Positions 28,301 through 36,000 are shown, numbered from the stretch's first letter. The stretch: DNA of 53,320 bases from JBMZCV01 sp049613665 (GCA_049613665.1 JBMZCV010000009.1:1-53320), one strand, 5' to 3'. The notes: generated by a model from the letters alone, not told the origin. Made by a program: numbers and translations.

Positions 28301-30086
28301 TATCTAAGCCAAACAAACGAATCAATGGTACACCTTTGATGCCTTCACCTTCTGGAATATATCGCAAATCGCCTCCACCAGCATTTTCATAATAAACATC
28401 TAGCTGAAAGTTATTTGGATCAACTTGATAAGCTCCCAAAGCATATACATTTTTCATCATCAAATCCCAAATAGGGTGAGTGGGTATTTGCGTAGTGCTT
28501 TTCAGCATTTTCATAAACAAAACACGAGGATCATTATCATCGTCTGTCACAAAAATATCTTCGGCAAACTCTCCTACTTGATGCAAACCGCCATAAATGG
28601 TAGTATATTCATAAGCTACTGCTAACACCTCATCTGGTTGCAAAGAAAAATTCAATGATACAAATCCCAATTGTGGGTCGTAAGTATATTCGGTAGGCTC
28701 TAGTTTTCTAGCCAAAGTTTTTCTAAAATCTCGTACATCACGCAAAGCAAATTCGCCTCCTTGACTTTCAATCGTTTGCGTTACATTATCTAAAGAGCGT
28801 GTTTGTGAGTTATTATATAGCTTACCATATAAATTATTTGAACTATTTTCTGGCAATTTTCTACTCGCCACACCCAAAGTATTAATATTGAAAGGCTCAT
28901 TTTCGCCCAAATCAGCAAAAGCAACCAAATCACGCTGCACATCTTCTGGCGTTCCTCGTGTATCATTTACCCAAACATCGAGTCGTGTAATCGTCACCTC
29001 AGAGTTGATATAAGGCAAGCCAGCCAACGCTTTTTCATAATTGTTTCGGAAATATTGAGCCAAAAAGAAGTGTCTATTCGCATCATAATTATCGGCATCT
29101 ACCTCAAATTCTTGTTCTTGAGCACCATTTTCGAGTGTCAATTTCTTTGGGCGAGATTTTTGTTGCGACAAAACACTATTGATAGTCAAGCGGCCAAATT
29201 TCAATTTTGTTTGAATACCAAATAGGTTTTGCGAGCCTGGAATAAGTGCCGTTGGCAAAGGAAAGTCTATTTGTCCAGCTCTAATTTCTTGAATAATTTC
29301 ATCTTCATTTCCAACATATTCTAGCTTGATAGGGCTTTGAAAGTCAAACATCTGTTTTGTGTTATATTTCAAATCCAATTTCAATTTGCTACCCACTTTC
29401 CCCAACACATTGATATTGATGTCTGGGTCTTCGAAAAGCAATTCCACAGGAGGGTCGGCAAAACGCAAGTTGGCAGTCGGATTTTCTATTTTTCTTTTCT
29501 GAAAACCAATACCCATCGTGATACTTCCCGTAGGTCGAATATCGACTTCGCAACCGCCAAAAATACGACAAAAAGTCTCATTGTCAATTCCAATTTTCGG
29601 TACATTTAGGCCAGCACCGTTAAGCAAATTTCCCAATACACCGCCATCACTTCCAGCAGTGCTATTTTGCCCAGCTTGCAACCAATAGCCTTGCTGCATC
29701 TGTTGTTGTTTGGTTTTCCAAAACTCCTCAAAAGTCATATAAGTTGGTGGCCGATAATCTTGGCCCTCACCATAGGTTTCCGTAATGATATAGGTGTTAG
29801 TTTCAGGGTCATACTCCGCATTTTGCTCAATGCTACTAGGGTCATCAAAATCAAATGGATTGTTTTGATTACCACCTGTCATAAAATCATTTTCTCGCTC
29901 GTCAATAGGAAAAAGCAAGGAGTCGGCAGGGATAGAATCGCTAGATAGCGAGTTGATATCAAAAAGAGCGAAAGTATCAAAATTTGGCGGTGCCAATAGG
30001 CCTGGGTTACTTCCAATCGCTGCAAAAATGGTGCAAACTGATAGCAGCGTTCCGATGACTAAAACAATATTTTTTTTCAAATTCAC
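22365..30086 (-). CDS. sprA: T9SS translocon protein SprA (Sov)
   Basis: SprA is the giant outer-membrane beta-barrel through which type IX substrates leave the cell. The 2573-aa open frame is within the usual size of the family. It begins with a signal peptide (residues 4-24), then IDERENDFMTGG and YDPETNTYIITETYGEGQDYRPPTYMTFEEFW (quoted in part as landmarks). Other landmarks are ITMGIGFQKRKIENPT, KLDLKYNTKQMFDFQSPIKL, GRLTINSVLSQQKSRPK, VYIDDFEGSKNAYDLKFP and EVWFNELRLSDFDE, and the C-terminal strands end YVISNSLRISLFYERTRTVP and VSFMLGQ. The start is GTG at 30086. ruvA lies upstream on the same strand, an order recalled from other Bacteroidota. Two repeat copies (E and F) sit in the 605-bp gap between them. 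Confidence 0.97.
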   Translation of the reverse strand: MNLKKNIVLVIGTLLSVCTIFAAIGSNPGLLAPPNFDTFALFDINSLSSDSIPADSLLFPIDERENDFMTGGNQNNPFDFDDPSSIEQNAEYDPETNTYIITETYGEGQDYRPPTYMTFEEFWKTKQQQMQQGYWLQAGQNSTAGSDGGVLGNLLNGAGLNVPKIGIDNETFCRIFGGCEVDIRPTGSITMGIGFQKRKIENPTANLRFADPPVELLFEDPDININVLGKVGSKLKLDLKYNTKQMFDFQSPIKLEYVGNEDEIIQEIRAGQIDFPLPTALIPGSQNLFGIQTKLKFGRLTINSVLSQQKSRPKKLTLENGAQEQEFEVDADNYDANRHFFLAQYFRNNYEKALAGLPYINSEVTITRLDVWVNDTRGTPEDVQRDLVAFADLGENEPFNINTLGVASRKLPENSSNNLYGKLYNNSQTRSLDNVTQTIESQGGEFALRDVRDFRKTLARKLEPTEYTYDPQLGFVSLNFSLQPDEVLAVAYEYTTIYGGLHQVGEFAEDIFVTDDDNDPRVLFMKMLKSTTQIPTHPIWDLMMKNVYALGAYQVDPNNFQLDVYYENAGGGDLRYIPEGEGIKGVPLIRLFGLDRLNSSKEPYPDGIFDFVSAQKDFDGQSVQSNTIKYGTVNPKNGRLIFPVLEPFGEHLRGKFCEGASLNEVDCAASPVTETANKYVYEELYDSTLFVAREYPEYNRFVIKGTYTSSISSEISLGAFNIPQGSVRVTAGGKVLEEGIDYEINYSLGRLTILNEAYVNAGTPINVSFEDNGLFGLQQRTFLGTRLDYLINPNFTLGATAVRLSERPFTPKVNYGDDPIANSMIGLDGNYFTKLPWLTKGIDRLPLLNTKEESSLRITAEGAGFLPGHARAIGKEGTVYIDDFEGSKNAYDLKFPYTAWRLASTPKDMPNEIGTPLFPEAALTNDLRYGFNRAKLSWYQIDLSFGRGAIGESNVARSNYYAQAFNERQIFPNKQSFTGNVTLQTFDLSYYPDEKGPYNFETEGSQYSAGIDENGKLKDPSTRWGGVMRDSPYNDFEASNVEFLDFWVLDPFIYPSQQDNDGELYIQLGNISEDILKDSRQFYENGLPAPDEVAYLDETAWGLVPKIRPVTFAFNNDVEARAIQDVGLDGLPDDSENNLSEREHFAEYLDELDAMRASGLLSQTVYDSLVLDPANDNFRHFRDEFFSDAANLTGIPESQRLLYRYKNFSNPDGNSPATGSSSFTTSGTNFPEMEELNDDQALNDAEQYFQYRIKLQPNMEVGQTPYLVEYRDADVRSDISSTETDDQVRWYHFRVPVREPTEVVGDVSFRNISFMRMVLTDFEEPVICRFARFDLVRNTWRRYNPLVVEDGEYLANDVPASTFFNLSALSFEENGGRQPIPYAIPPNIERELTATGTTAQNLLQNEQALTVQVGDLRDGYAKGIFKRLDVDMRQFKKLQMYIHAESLTAFGNTCNPIETGDVSAFVRLGDDFQNNYYEYEIPLTVLNPETDGMPLGGDNVNNEFNTPLRRWVWPAENEMNINLKDLVDTKMERNFDPNAPTNKPYSRRDTIQYTSTTGETVRVPYKITVVGSPDLGQVKQMMMGVRNPKKTIITPNDDGLDKCAEVWFNELRLSDFDESAGWAAIARADLKLADLGQITATGQMHTVGFGTLEQRANERYRDNFYQYDVSGNFELGKFLPDNWGVRIPVYGGITQSVSTPQYDPYNTDILLKEQLDSVRANYSDERAKQEREQRQSITTIKSVNATNVRKERTNTQKKPMPWDIANFSATYAYTETKSSDHVVESDLERKHTSSLDYIYTARPLYIEPFKKIIKSKSLYLRLIKDFNFNLVPSNVSFRNNLNARTGTVILRSFDDVAIDPFYNKEFIWNRTYGLKYNPTRSITFDYNATHQAVIDETPYEPSTLKSIRETLKATKDAGLGSYFGRPRMFEQAANISYNVPLDKFPLLSWTQLRTRYGSTYYWEGKPVGDWQGLINGTPQLGMADTLGNVIGNTQNIQINGELDFNKLYNSIPFLKKVNSKRRKSNRKKPAKPKLKTDTKDDGKNAKKKPKSKSQINPVAKAIVRPFLMLRRISLTYDEKNTTEVPGFNRRPSYIGMDWENQEARPRPGWDFAFGTQPILQSWLEWASGDLEAADSLLTNNLYLTEQVMQSKSRNVNLKANLEPFRDFKIDVNMKFQYSQNHTEFYKVDDNNVFNHLSKMDVGNYSISYFTLGTMFDKREEIQQIVQDDTSMVRISQNFRDFEDYRETISSLYGDLYQEKYGTVLGEYYDVLNDTLLANYKEGYGPRSVDVMLPAFLAAYSGRAPQKNKLNGFNTFPLPNWRVTYNGLSKLRGIREIFSNFNLSHSYNSTLSINNYRNNLEYDNLYYNNDILLANDNAIVDYLTAQEAIRLAENPSVDTLTGNFVAYYQIPQVMVSEQLAPLIGIDITLKNGISAKFDYKKSRMLSMSFQDFQLTEQYSDEFTIGAGYALEGLKLPTFFKIKGKPVELENQLSFNFDLSLRDTETLNYRLDEDIIQATAGMRTFRIAPSIDYVISNSLRISLFYERTRTVPRLSNAFPTTQSKGGIRVSFMLGQ

Positions 30087-30192
30087 GAGGCTTTAGTTAT
30101 GTTTTCGATGTGTTATAATATTAAAATTGCTGTCCGAAAATATTTTTAGTAAACACAAAGTATTGATTATCACTTAGTTTATAAATTATTTT

Positions 30193-30305
30193 TTAATTAA
30201 GTAGTCGTTCAGAAGTTTTTGGGCATTTCAGAACAAGATAAAACCTTGATGGTCAATGCGTTAGCAACTAAACGAATGCTTTATTAAATAGTACTTCGTA
30301 CTTAA
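30193..30305 (-). repeat. Dispersed structured repeat, copy E
   Basis: This full-length copy (113 bp) is in reverse orientation. The left hairpin is AGTAC-GAA-GTACT, with changes in both arms relative to AGTGC/GCACT of copy A. The right end (AACGACTACTTAATTAA on the minus strand) faces sprA and stops 106 bases before its start. Confidence 0.75.
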
Positions 30306-30438
30306 TTGTATAATCTAAATGACAAGTTTAGTTCATGTCAATAATAATTTTCATCAACTTATTACTTTCTCGCCAAAGCATAATAAGTCTAAAAAAAAGC
30401 AACAAAATGTGTTTCCATGATATTTTGTAAGAGGCTGT

Positions 30439-30520
30439 TTAAGTGCCAAGCACTATTTAAATAATAAGACGATTTGTGCTTACACATTGGTATTCATAAT
30501 AAATTTGTCTGGCTACTTAA
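30439..30520 (+). repeat. Dispersed structured repeat, copy F (shortened)
   Basis: This 82-bp copy has an intact TTAAGTGCCAAGCACTATTT left end, the remnant GCTTACACATTGGTATTCAT of the centre, and a TAAATTTGTCTGGCTACTTAA right end that includes a TAAATTTG box. Confidence 0.7.
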
Positions 30521-30691
30521 TCAAACTGCAAACCTCGTTTTACTAAAAATAACAACAAGGAATATCTGTTTTTCTAATTTTAGCAATAACATTAGCAAAA
30601 CGGTTTTAAACGTTTTATAGTATTTTTTTTTTGCAAAAATAGTTTTTATTTTTCGAAGCCTAAAAGCGGCTTTCTTTATCGTGCTTGCTTT

Positions 30692-31303
30692 TTACATAGC
30701 TTTCAAGGCTTCTCTAATCAAAGTTTCTACGCTATCAATTTTTTTCGGAGCATTTCTGATAGCTCTATTCATTGCTTTTTGTGCCATAGGCTTTCCTATT
30801 CCCAAAGCCATCAAAGCAGGCAAAGCTTCTTGCCTAAAATCCTCTACTACTCCTGTGCCACTCATCATTGTCGTTTGCGTTTCGACAATGCCTTCTTTCA
30901 ACAATTTGTCTTTCAGTTCTACAATTAAACGTTTAGCAGTTTTAATGCCAATTCCCTTTACCTTCTGAATAGCTGCCAAATTTTCGCCTACAATTACTTC
31001 TTGAATTTCACTAGGACTCAGCACCGACAACATCATTTGAGCAGCACTCGCTCCAACACCTGACACAGAAATCAAATGCGTAAACATTTCATATTCAGTA
31101 GTTTGCATAAAACCATATAAAGTTTGCTGGCCATCTCGCATATTCATTTGCGTAAATGTAAAAAGCTGACATGTTTTTTTGCCTTGCAATTCTTTATGCG
31201 TGTTTAGGCTAATTTTTATGCGATAAGCCACACCGCCAGCCGTTTCTAAAATAACATAAGTAGGTGTTTTTACCACCAATTGTCCTTTGATATATGCAAT
31301 CAT
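30692..31303 (-). CDS. ruvA: Holliday junction branch migration protein RuvA
   Basis: RuvA binds four-way junctions as a tetramer and loads the RuvB motor during recombination repair. The 203-aa length is typical. Domain I (OB fold) starts MIAYIKGQLVVKTPTYVILE and includes GVAYRI and LFTFTQMNMRDGQQTLYGF. Domain II carries the helix-hairpin-helix motifs LISVSGVGASAA and IQKVKGIGIKTAKRLIVEL. The flexible linker (about residues 140-155) leads to domain III (RQEALPALMALGIGKPMAQKA). Repeat copy G begins 33 bases upstream of the start codon. No ruvB or ruvC is in this window. Confidence 0.97.
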   Translation of the reverse strand: MIAYIKGQLVVKTPTYVILETAGGVAYRIKISLNTHKELQGKKTCQLFTFTQMNMRDGQQTLYGFMQTTEYEMFTHLISVSGVGASAAQMMLSVLSPSEIQEVIVGENLAAIQKVKGIGIKTAKRLIVELKDKLLKEGIVETQTTMMSGTGVVEDFRQEALPALMALGIGKPMAQKAMNRAIRNAPKKIDSVETLIREALKAM

Positions 31304-31336
31304 TTTGCCAAATTTTTATATACATAAATATCTATC

Positions 31337-31442
31337 TAAATGCCAAACACTATTTAATAAAGTTCATTTGGTTGCTAACACCTTGATTTTCAATATATTA
31401 ACATCAAGCAGAGTGTATAATAAATAGTGTTTGACACTTAAA
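31337..31442 (-). repeat. Dispersed structured repeat, copy G (both ends alike)
   Basis: This 106-bp copy has both termini resembling the left end of the family. The first (AAATGCCAAACACTATTTA) and the last (TAAATAGTGTTTGACACTTA) form terminal inverted repeats of about 20 bp. The distal end hairpin is AGTGT-CAA-ACACT on the minus strand. It lies between ruvA and a divergent hypothetical gene. Confidence 0.75.
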
Positions 31443-31594
31443 ATCTATTTGAAAGGAACGATTCTAAAGATATTTGCGTTGTTTCAATATGTTAGTATTT
31501 CGCAACTATTTATGTTGTGACAATTTTGACTAAAAAATGCCTACATCTAAACCCTTACAGTATTCCATTTTATACTTTCCTAAACTCATAATAA

Positions 31595-32458
31595 ATGAAA
31601 AATATATTCAATTTATTACAGAATTTCGCAAAAGCAGAGGCAAAGTTACAAAATACTTTGTTTATTGCACCTTGTTTGCTAGATGCTTTTGTTCAGACAA
31701 AGGTAAATCATATTATTTATACTTTTGCATTACAGCAAAATGATTTTGAAGGTTTTGGCATTTTCAAACCACTAAATGCTAAAATTGCGAAGTTTGAGCA
31801 AGCAGCAACCGATGAACAAATTGAAACATATCTGAAACAGTTTAGAAAAATTCGGCTTTTATTAATCGCTCATTTGCAAGGCAATACATGGCTTGCATAT
31901 CCAACAAACGAAAGCGAAGCACAACAACATTTAGGAATAGCAAAACCTATTGTTGTGCATTTGGTGGCTTTTGGACGTGAATTGCAGCAAATAGTAGCAC
32001 GTTATGATGGCAAAAATTTTTGGTTTGAAGCCGAAGATACGCAAGCTGATTTTTTTGCGATTGATGATTTGCGAGAGGCTTTGCAAAATTATTTGCTACT
32101 CGAACAGCTTGAAATAAAAGGAATCACGCCAGAAATGAAAACGGTATATGAAATGTTGTTGAGAAAATCGGTCGAAAAGATGCTACAACAAAACAACTTT
32201 CATGAAAATGGTTCACAGCTTCCATCGGATAAAAAACGCTTGGAACGTGCTTTGACAATTGGTGGCGGCTCATTGCAAAGTTTTACAGATAGAGGCGATT
32301 GTTGGACGGTAGAATGGAAAACGACGACAGGCGAAACGCATTCTTCTTTGATTGATAAAAAAGATTTGCGTGTGCTTAGTTCTGGAATTTGTTTGAGCGA
32401 CCAAGATGAAAGGTTTGATTTGCAGTCGCTTGTGGCGGTTATTGAACAGCGAGATTGA
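31595..32458 (+). CDS. Hypothetical protein
   Basis: I do not recognise this 287-aa protein with confidence. It has no signal peptide or membrane segment. The N-terminal half is helical and charged (FRKIRLLLIAHLQGNTWLAY, FGRELQQIVARYDGKNFWFE). The C-terminal part (from about residue 205) has KRLERALTIGGGSLQSFTDRGDCWTVEW and SSGICLSDQDERFDLQSLV, the latter looking like a small conserved beta module. ATG 31595 is preceded by AATA-rich sequence. An earlier plus-strand frame that overlaps it out of phase is unlikely to be real. Two R3 hairpins follow within 190 bases and may end transcription. Confidence 0.7.
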   Translation: MKNIFNLLQNFAKAEAKLQNTLFIAPCLLDAFVQTKVNHIIYTFALQQNDFEGFGIFKPLNAKIAKFEQAATDEQIETYLKQFRKIRLLLIAHLQGNTWLAYPTNESEAQQHLGIAKPIVVHLVAFGRELQQIVARYDGKNFWFEAEDTQADFFAIDDLREALQNYLLLEQLEIKGITPEMKTVYEMLLRKSVEKMLQQNNFHENGSQLPSDKKRLERALTIGGGSLQSFTDRGDCWTVEWKTTTGETHSSLIDKKDLRVLSSGICLSDQDERFDLQSLVAVIEQRD

Positions 32459-32533
32459 TATAATTGGTTTGGGGACTTTCTTTTAAGATATTTTTTCAGT
32501 AAAACCGCTATTTTGATTAATTATGTGTTTTAA

Positions 32534-32564
32534 GGTGGTAGGCATTTTAAAAATGCCTGCCACC
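32534..32564. repeat. R3 hairpin, copy 1
   Basis: This near-perfect 31-base palindrome has arms GGTGGTAGGCATTTT and AAAATGCCTGCCACC. Confidence 0.85.
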
Positions 32565-32610
32565 AAACCTATTTCAAATCAGTAATATTTGGAAATAAAA
32601 AGCAAATCTA

Positions 32611-32641
32611 GGTGGCAGGCACTTTAGAAGTGCCTACCACC
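32611..32641. repeat. R3 hairpin, copy 2
   Basis: This is the same palindrome as copy 1 with changes in both arms (GCACTTT and AAGTGC in place of GCATTTT and AAATGC). It is followed by CTCGTTTTAC, which is shared with copy 3 at 40405-40436. Confidence 0.85.
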
Positions 32642-32800
32642 TCGTTTTACATAATTTACTACCCTTGCTAAATAAATTATAGCGATTGTAAAATTTTAAA
32701 CGGTTGCTATTAAATATGTAATCCCTTTGAGGTATAGATATTTAAGTTGCTTGTTTCAAAGAATAATTTAAAGTGCCAAAATAGAAATAATCAACTTGGG

Positions 32801-32980
32801 TTAAATCATTTTTAACAAATCATCAATACTTTCTTTAATCTCCAGAGCATCAATTTCTTGAAAAAACGCTTTTTTATCAATTGGCTTAAAACCTTGCTCT
32901 CGTTTCATAGTTTCAATATCAAGCGTTTTTTTCATTGGTTTAACTACTTTTGAAAAAGGAACATTGTTTTTGTCATTCAT
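32801..32980 (-). CDS. Small hypothetical protein, possibly antitoxin-like
   Basis: This 59-aa frame starts at ATG 32980; a longer in-frame extension would overlap the next gene and is rejected. It is charged, with TLDIETMKREQGFKPIDKKA and a C-terminal EIKESIDDLLKMI. Small proteins with this kind of ESIDDLLKMI ending occur as antitoxin-type partners in Bacteroidota, but that is only an impression and no toxin gene is next to it. The spacing of 37 bases after the MBL-fold gene suggests co-transcription. The 3' end faces the R3 hairpins. Confidence 0.5.
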   Translation of the reverse strand: MNDKNNVPFSKVVKPMKKTLDIETMKREQGFKPIDKKAFFQEIDALEIKESIDDLLKMI

Positions 32981-33017
32981 ATTTAAATTGTTTACAATCA
33001 AAATTTTATACTTTTCC

Positions 33018-34016
33018 TCAAAAAGAAAACCGTTCACCAACTGCCAAATCCTGTAACTCGCCACGCAAAATGCCATCTTTTTTCAATTTGCGAAGCCAAC
33101 GAATAGGCTCACCGATAGGCTCATCGCTCAAATCGTAAGTGCCGTAGTGCATTGGCAAAAAATGCTTGGCTTCCAACTCATTGAAAGCTTGCACTGCCTC
33201 CTCTGGATTAACGTGAGAGTCTCGCATAATAAAATCTGGCTTATATGCACCAATCGGCATCATACACACATCTATTTTTCCAAACATTTGTTTTATTTCC
33301 TTAAAATGCGGTGCATAAGCCGTATCGCCAGCGAAATAAATCGTTTTTTCGGCTGTTTCTATCATAAAACTGCCCCAAAGCGTGAGATTTGTATCAGTCA
33401 GCCCTCTTCTGTTCCAATGTTTGGCAGGCAAAAAAGTAATAGTCAATCCCTGATTTTTCGGAATAGCAAAACGCTGATACCAGCCTGCTTCTTGACAGCT
33501 TTTGTATTTGCCCACATTTCGCAACAAGGCTTCTGTTTTTAGTGGCACTAAAAATTCTGCTTGCTCATTTTGCTTCAAAATTTTGCGAAGCGAAGGCACA
33601 TCAAGATGGTCTCGATGGCCATGTGACAGCAAAATATAATCAACATTTCGTATTTCGGAAATATCGCAAGGCAAGCCAACAAGCCGTTTTAGCAAAGCAA
33701 CATTGCCCAAACTAGGGTCTGTCAGTAGCGAAATGCCATTGATGCGAATGAAAAAACTAGCATGACCAAGCCAAACAATACAGTCTTCTTTTGCCTCAAA
33801 AAAAGTGTTGTCAGGCTTTACAGGCACACGAAAAGTATCATTTTTCTTTTCATCTTTTTGCGGTTTTTCAGTAAACTGCCACTTCAATATATCTTTGAAA
33901 TGAGGTTGTCGGCGGCGTACTTGATTCACAAACAAACCATTGACTAGCAAGTTTCCTGCATGATTTTTCTTAACTATTGGTAAATTTGGGTTAAATAAAT
34001 AGCTATGTTTGGCCAT
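33018..34016 (-). CDS. MBL-fold metallo-hydrolase (NAPE-PLD/UlaG-like)
   Basis: I set the start at ATG 34016 (332 aa) because the longer frame runs into repeat copy H. The metallo-beta-lactamase fold is evident. WLGHASFFIRINGISLLTDP is followed by the metal-binding LSHGHRDHLD, then PAKHWNRRG, the bridging Asp in YFAGDTAYAPHFKEI, and the final His in FLPMHYGTYDLSDEP. The HVNPEEAVQAF block is typical of the branch that includes N-acyl-phosphatidylethanolamine phospholipase D and L-ascorbate-6-phosphate lactonase-like enzymes. The substrate cannot be told from sequence. The protein has no signal peptide. The small gene downstream may share its transcript. Confidence 0.92.
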   Translation of the reverse strand: MAKHSYLFNPNLPIVKKNHAGNLLVNGLFVNQVRRRQPHFKDILKWQFTEKPQKDEKKNDTFRVPVKPDNTFFEAKEDCIVWLGHASFFIRINGISLLTDPSLGNVALLKRLVGLPCDISEIRNVDYILLSHGHRDHLDVPSLRKILKQNEQAEFLVPLKTEALLRNVGKYKSCQEAGWYQRFAIPKNQGLTITFLPAKHWNRRGLTDTNLTLWGSFMIETAEKTIYFAGDTAYAPHFKEIKQMFGKIDVCMMPIGAYKPDFIMRDSHVNPEEAVQAFNELEAKHFLPMHYGTYDLSDEPIGEPIRWLRKLKKDGILRGELQDLAVGERFSF

Positions 34017-34040
34017 ATTTTTCTTGAAAAAATGAATAAA

Positions 34041-34147
34041 ATAAGTAGTTAAACAAAAATAATGGCACATCTCGCCAAAGCTAACACACTGATTTTCAAT
34101 GCGTTAGCAACGAATCTACCATTTATTGAATAGTGCTTGGCACTTAA
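34041..34147 (-). repeat. Dispersed structured repeat, copy H
   Basis: This full-length copy (107 bp) is in reverse orientation and closely matches copy A. The hairpin AGTGC-CAA-GCACT, the central arms GCTAACGCATTGA / TCAGTGTGTTAGC and a TATTTTTG box are all present on the minus strand. The right end lies 25 bases from the MBL-fold gene start. Confidence 0.8.
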
Positions 34148-34151
34148 TCAT

Positions 34152-34196
34152 AAAAAAGTTTGAAGCCCTTTTTCTAATAAGGTTTCAAACTTTCTT
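34152..34196 (-). terminator. Hairpin terminator of the TlpA-like gene
   Basis: AAAGTTTGAAGCC pairs with GGTTTCAAACTTT with one mismatch. Read on the minus strand it ends in a T run, 24 bases after the stop codon. Confidence 0.8.
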
Positions 34197-34219
34197 TCTC
34201 AGAACCAACAAATTTAAAG

Positions 34220-35728
34220 CTATTTTTGTTTGATTAGTTTTACCAAATCATCGACAACGCTAGGGTCGCTAGGTCGTTTTGCTTTTCCGTTTGCGATATT
34301 TCCTTTTTTATCGAGAATCATATAACGAGGAATACTGCTTAACTGAAAGTAAGATGCTGCTTCCGATTTCCAACCGCCTTTTGAGTTTCCATGAACGCCT
34401 TGAATATCGTATTTTTCGATAGACGATTTCCACGCTTTTTCGTTGTCGTCAATAGAAATGTATAAGAAAACGACATTTTTACGTTGCTTCTTTTTCAACT
34501 TTTTGTATAAGTTTTCTTTCATTTCTTTTGCAAAAGGAAATTGCTTGCGACAAGGGCCACACCAACTCGCCCAAAAATCGACATATACTACTTTTCCTTT
34601 ATAATCATTGATATTTATAGTATTTCCATCAATATCAGACATGCTAAATCCACCGCTAGACGAACCGCTAGATTTGCCTTTTTTCCCTTTTTTGCCTTTA
34701 GCAGATGCTGTTTCTTCGCTTCTTGCAGGTTTTGTGTTTATCCAATAGCCGCATTTTTCAAAAACTACGCTTGCATATTTGTCAGACGCATCTTCTTTTT
34801 TTAAAGCCACATACAATTTTTCGGCCATTTCTGGCTTCACATCTTCGCAATATTTATACAAAAAATGCGTCACGCCATAACAATAAGCATCGCCTTTCAA
34901 ATGTTGTCTTGCCGTGTTGTGCTTTTTATCAACAGAAGTTCCATAATCCGTAAATTTGTTGAAATTGTTGGCTTCTGAAGTGTAATAAGTGATATAATGC
35001 ACCAAAAAGCTACGGTATTGCTCCGTAACGAGTGCAGCAGATTCGTTAGTAAATTCTTTGTTGATATGTTCGAGCATCACGCTAGGCAAACGCTTTACCA
35101 ACAAGTCTTTTTGCTTGGCATTGGCCCTCACAATCGGATATGATAACAGCAAATTCGAATAATTGTATTTCATCGAAAAATCGGCATATTTTTTGAACTC
35201 ATCAGAAAAATTTGCCTTTTCGGTATAGCCTTTATAAAATGCTTTTTGCTCTTTTTTATTGTCAAAAAGCCACATTTCATACACATCAATATTGTCGGTT
35301 TTCATTTTTGTTTCTGCCGCTGCTCGCACATAGTTTTCTGGAAATTTTGTACGCAGGGTTTGCAAAAAAGTATTGTGTGTAGCTGCTTTGTCGCCTTCAA
35401 ACTGAATAGTGCTATTCAAAGAATCCGACATAAAGCTAAAATTCAATTCGTCGTCTTTTTCGAGATAAAACGGTATTTCTTGGCCTTTATACATAAAAAG
35501 TACCTCGTTGGCCGCTGCCAACTCAAAAGAATGTTCAAATTTTCCATCTTTTACAGGAACTACGCTTGGCTCAATTTTTTGGCCAATATGCAAAACATCT
35601 ACCAAAATTTTTACATTTCCTGTTTCTACATCTTTAATTTCTCCCTTTAACGTCACTTTGGCATGAAGCGATGCACTTATGCCAACACAAAACAATGCTA
35701 AAAGCAGACATTTCAATAAATTACGCAT
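34220..35728 (-). CDS. DUF4369/TlpA-family thiol-disulfide oxidoreductase
   Basis: This 502-aa exported protein has a signal peptide to about residue 23 (ending LHA). An N-terminal DUF4369-like domain (about 25-120; VTLKGEIKDVETGNVKI and FEHSFELAA) is followed by a helical middle. A Lys/Gly/Ser-rich linker (about 345-360) leads to a C-terminal thioredoxin-fold domain with FWASWCGPCRKQFP, active-site Cys390 and Cys393, and the cis-Pro in LSSIPRYMILD. Such proteins reduce disulfides in the periplasm, for example for cytochrome c maturation or oxidative-stress repair. The partner here is not known. Start ATG 35728; a terminator follows the stop. Confidence 0.92.
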   Translation of the reverse strand: MRNLLKCLLLALFCVGISASLHAKVTLKGEIKDVETGNVKILVDVLHIGQKIEPSVVPVKDGKFEHSFELAAANEVLFMYKGQEIPFYLEKDDELNFSFMSDSLNSTIQFEGDKAATHNTFLQTLRTKFPENYVRAAAETKMKTDNIDVYEMWLFDNKKEQKAFYKGYTEKANFSDEFKKYADFSMKYNYSNLLLSYPIVRANAKQKDLLVKRLPSVMLEHINKEFTNESAALVTEQYRSFLVHYITYYTSEANNFNKFTDYGTSVDKKHNTARQHLKGDAYCYGVTHFLYKYCEDVKPEMAEKLYVALKKEDASDKYASVVFEKCGYWINTKPARSEETASAKGKKGKKGKSSGSSSGGFSMSDIDGNTININDYKGKVVYVDFWASWCGPCRKQFPFAKEMKENLYKKLKKKQRKNVVFLYISIDDNEKAWKSSIEKYDIQGVHGNSKGGWKSEAASYFQLSSIPRYMILDKKGNIANGKAKRPSDPSVVDDLVKLIKQK

Positions 35729-35894
35729 GATTATTTTTTTATTTTTATTTTTTGCAACTATTTTTTAAAAGTTATTTGCACTACTCTTTCACAGTTATTT
35801 TCGCTTTGAAATAAAACGAATAACATAAAAATTTATCTATTCATTTTCTTGCATCAGCAATTACTTTTTAAGGCTTTTTTTATCAACAATTCGG

Positions 35895-36000
35895 GCATTT
35901 ATACATTTTTTTATCAAAGGCTTAAACATACTATTTTTTTTAGGCTAAAATGACCAATATTTGCAAATTTAATGGCCTTTTGAACTGAAAAACAGTATAA
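35895..36000. repeat. R2 dispersed repeat, copy 1
   Basis: About 105 bp, nearly identical to 51667-51777. Shared blocks include TTAAACATACTATTTTTTTT, GCAAATTTAATGGCC and TTTTGAACTGAAAAA. The ends AAACATACTATTTTT / AAAACAGTATAACAT form a decayed inverted repeat. Confidence 0.8.

Larger units (their letters stand above)
30087..30691. other. Gap between ruvA and sprA carrying repeat copies E and F
   Basis: This 605-bp region contains two members of the dispersed family in opposite orientations and no gene. An ACCTCGTTTTAC motif at 30532-30543 also borders the R3 hairpins elsewhere. The sprA promoter should lie here. Confidence 0.6.
32459..32800. other. Intergenic region with two R3 hairpins
   Basis: Convergent region of 342 bp. 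The two R3 hairpins at 32534-32564 and 32611-32641 are the only structures seen. There is no gene. Confidence 0.6.

Noticed and set aside
32981..33076. N-terminal extension of the small 59-aa gene
   Set aside because: It overlaps the end of the MBL-fold gene. ATG 32980 is a better start.
34017..34070. Longer start of the MBL-fold gene
   Set aside because: The added 18 codons are made of repeat copy H, and ATG 34016 gives the family-like N terminus.
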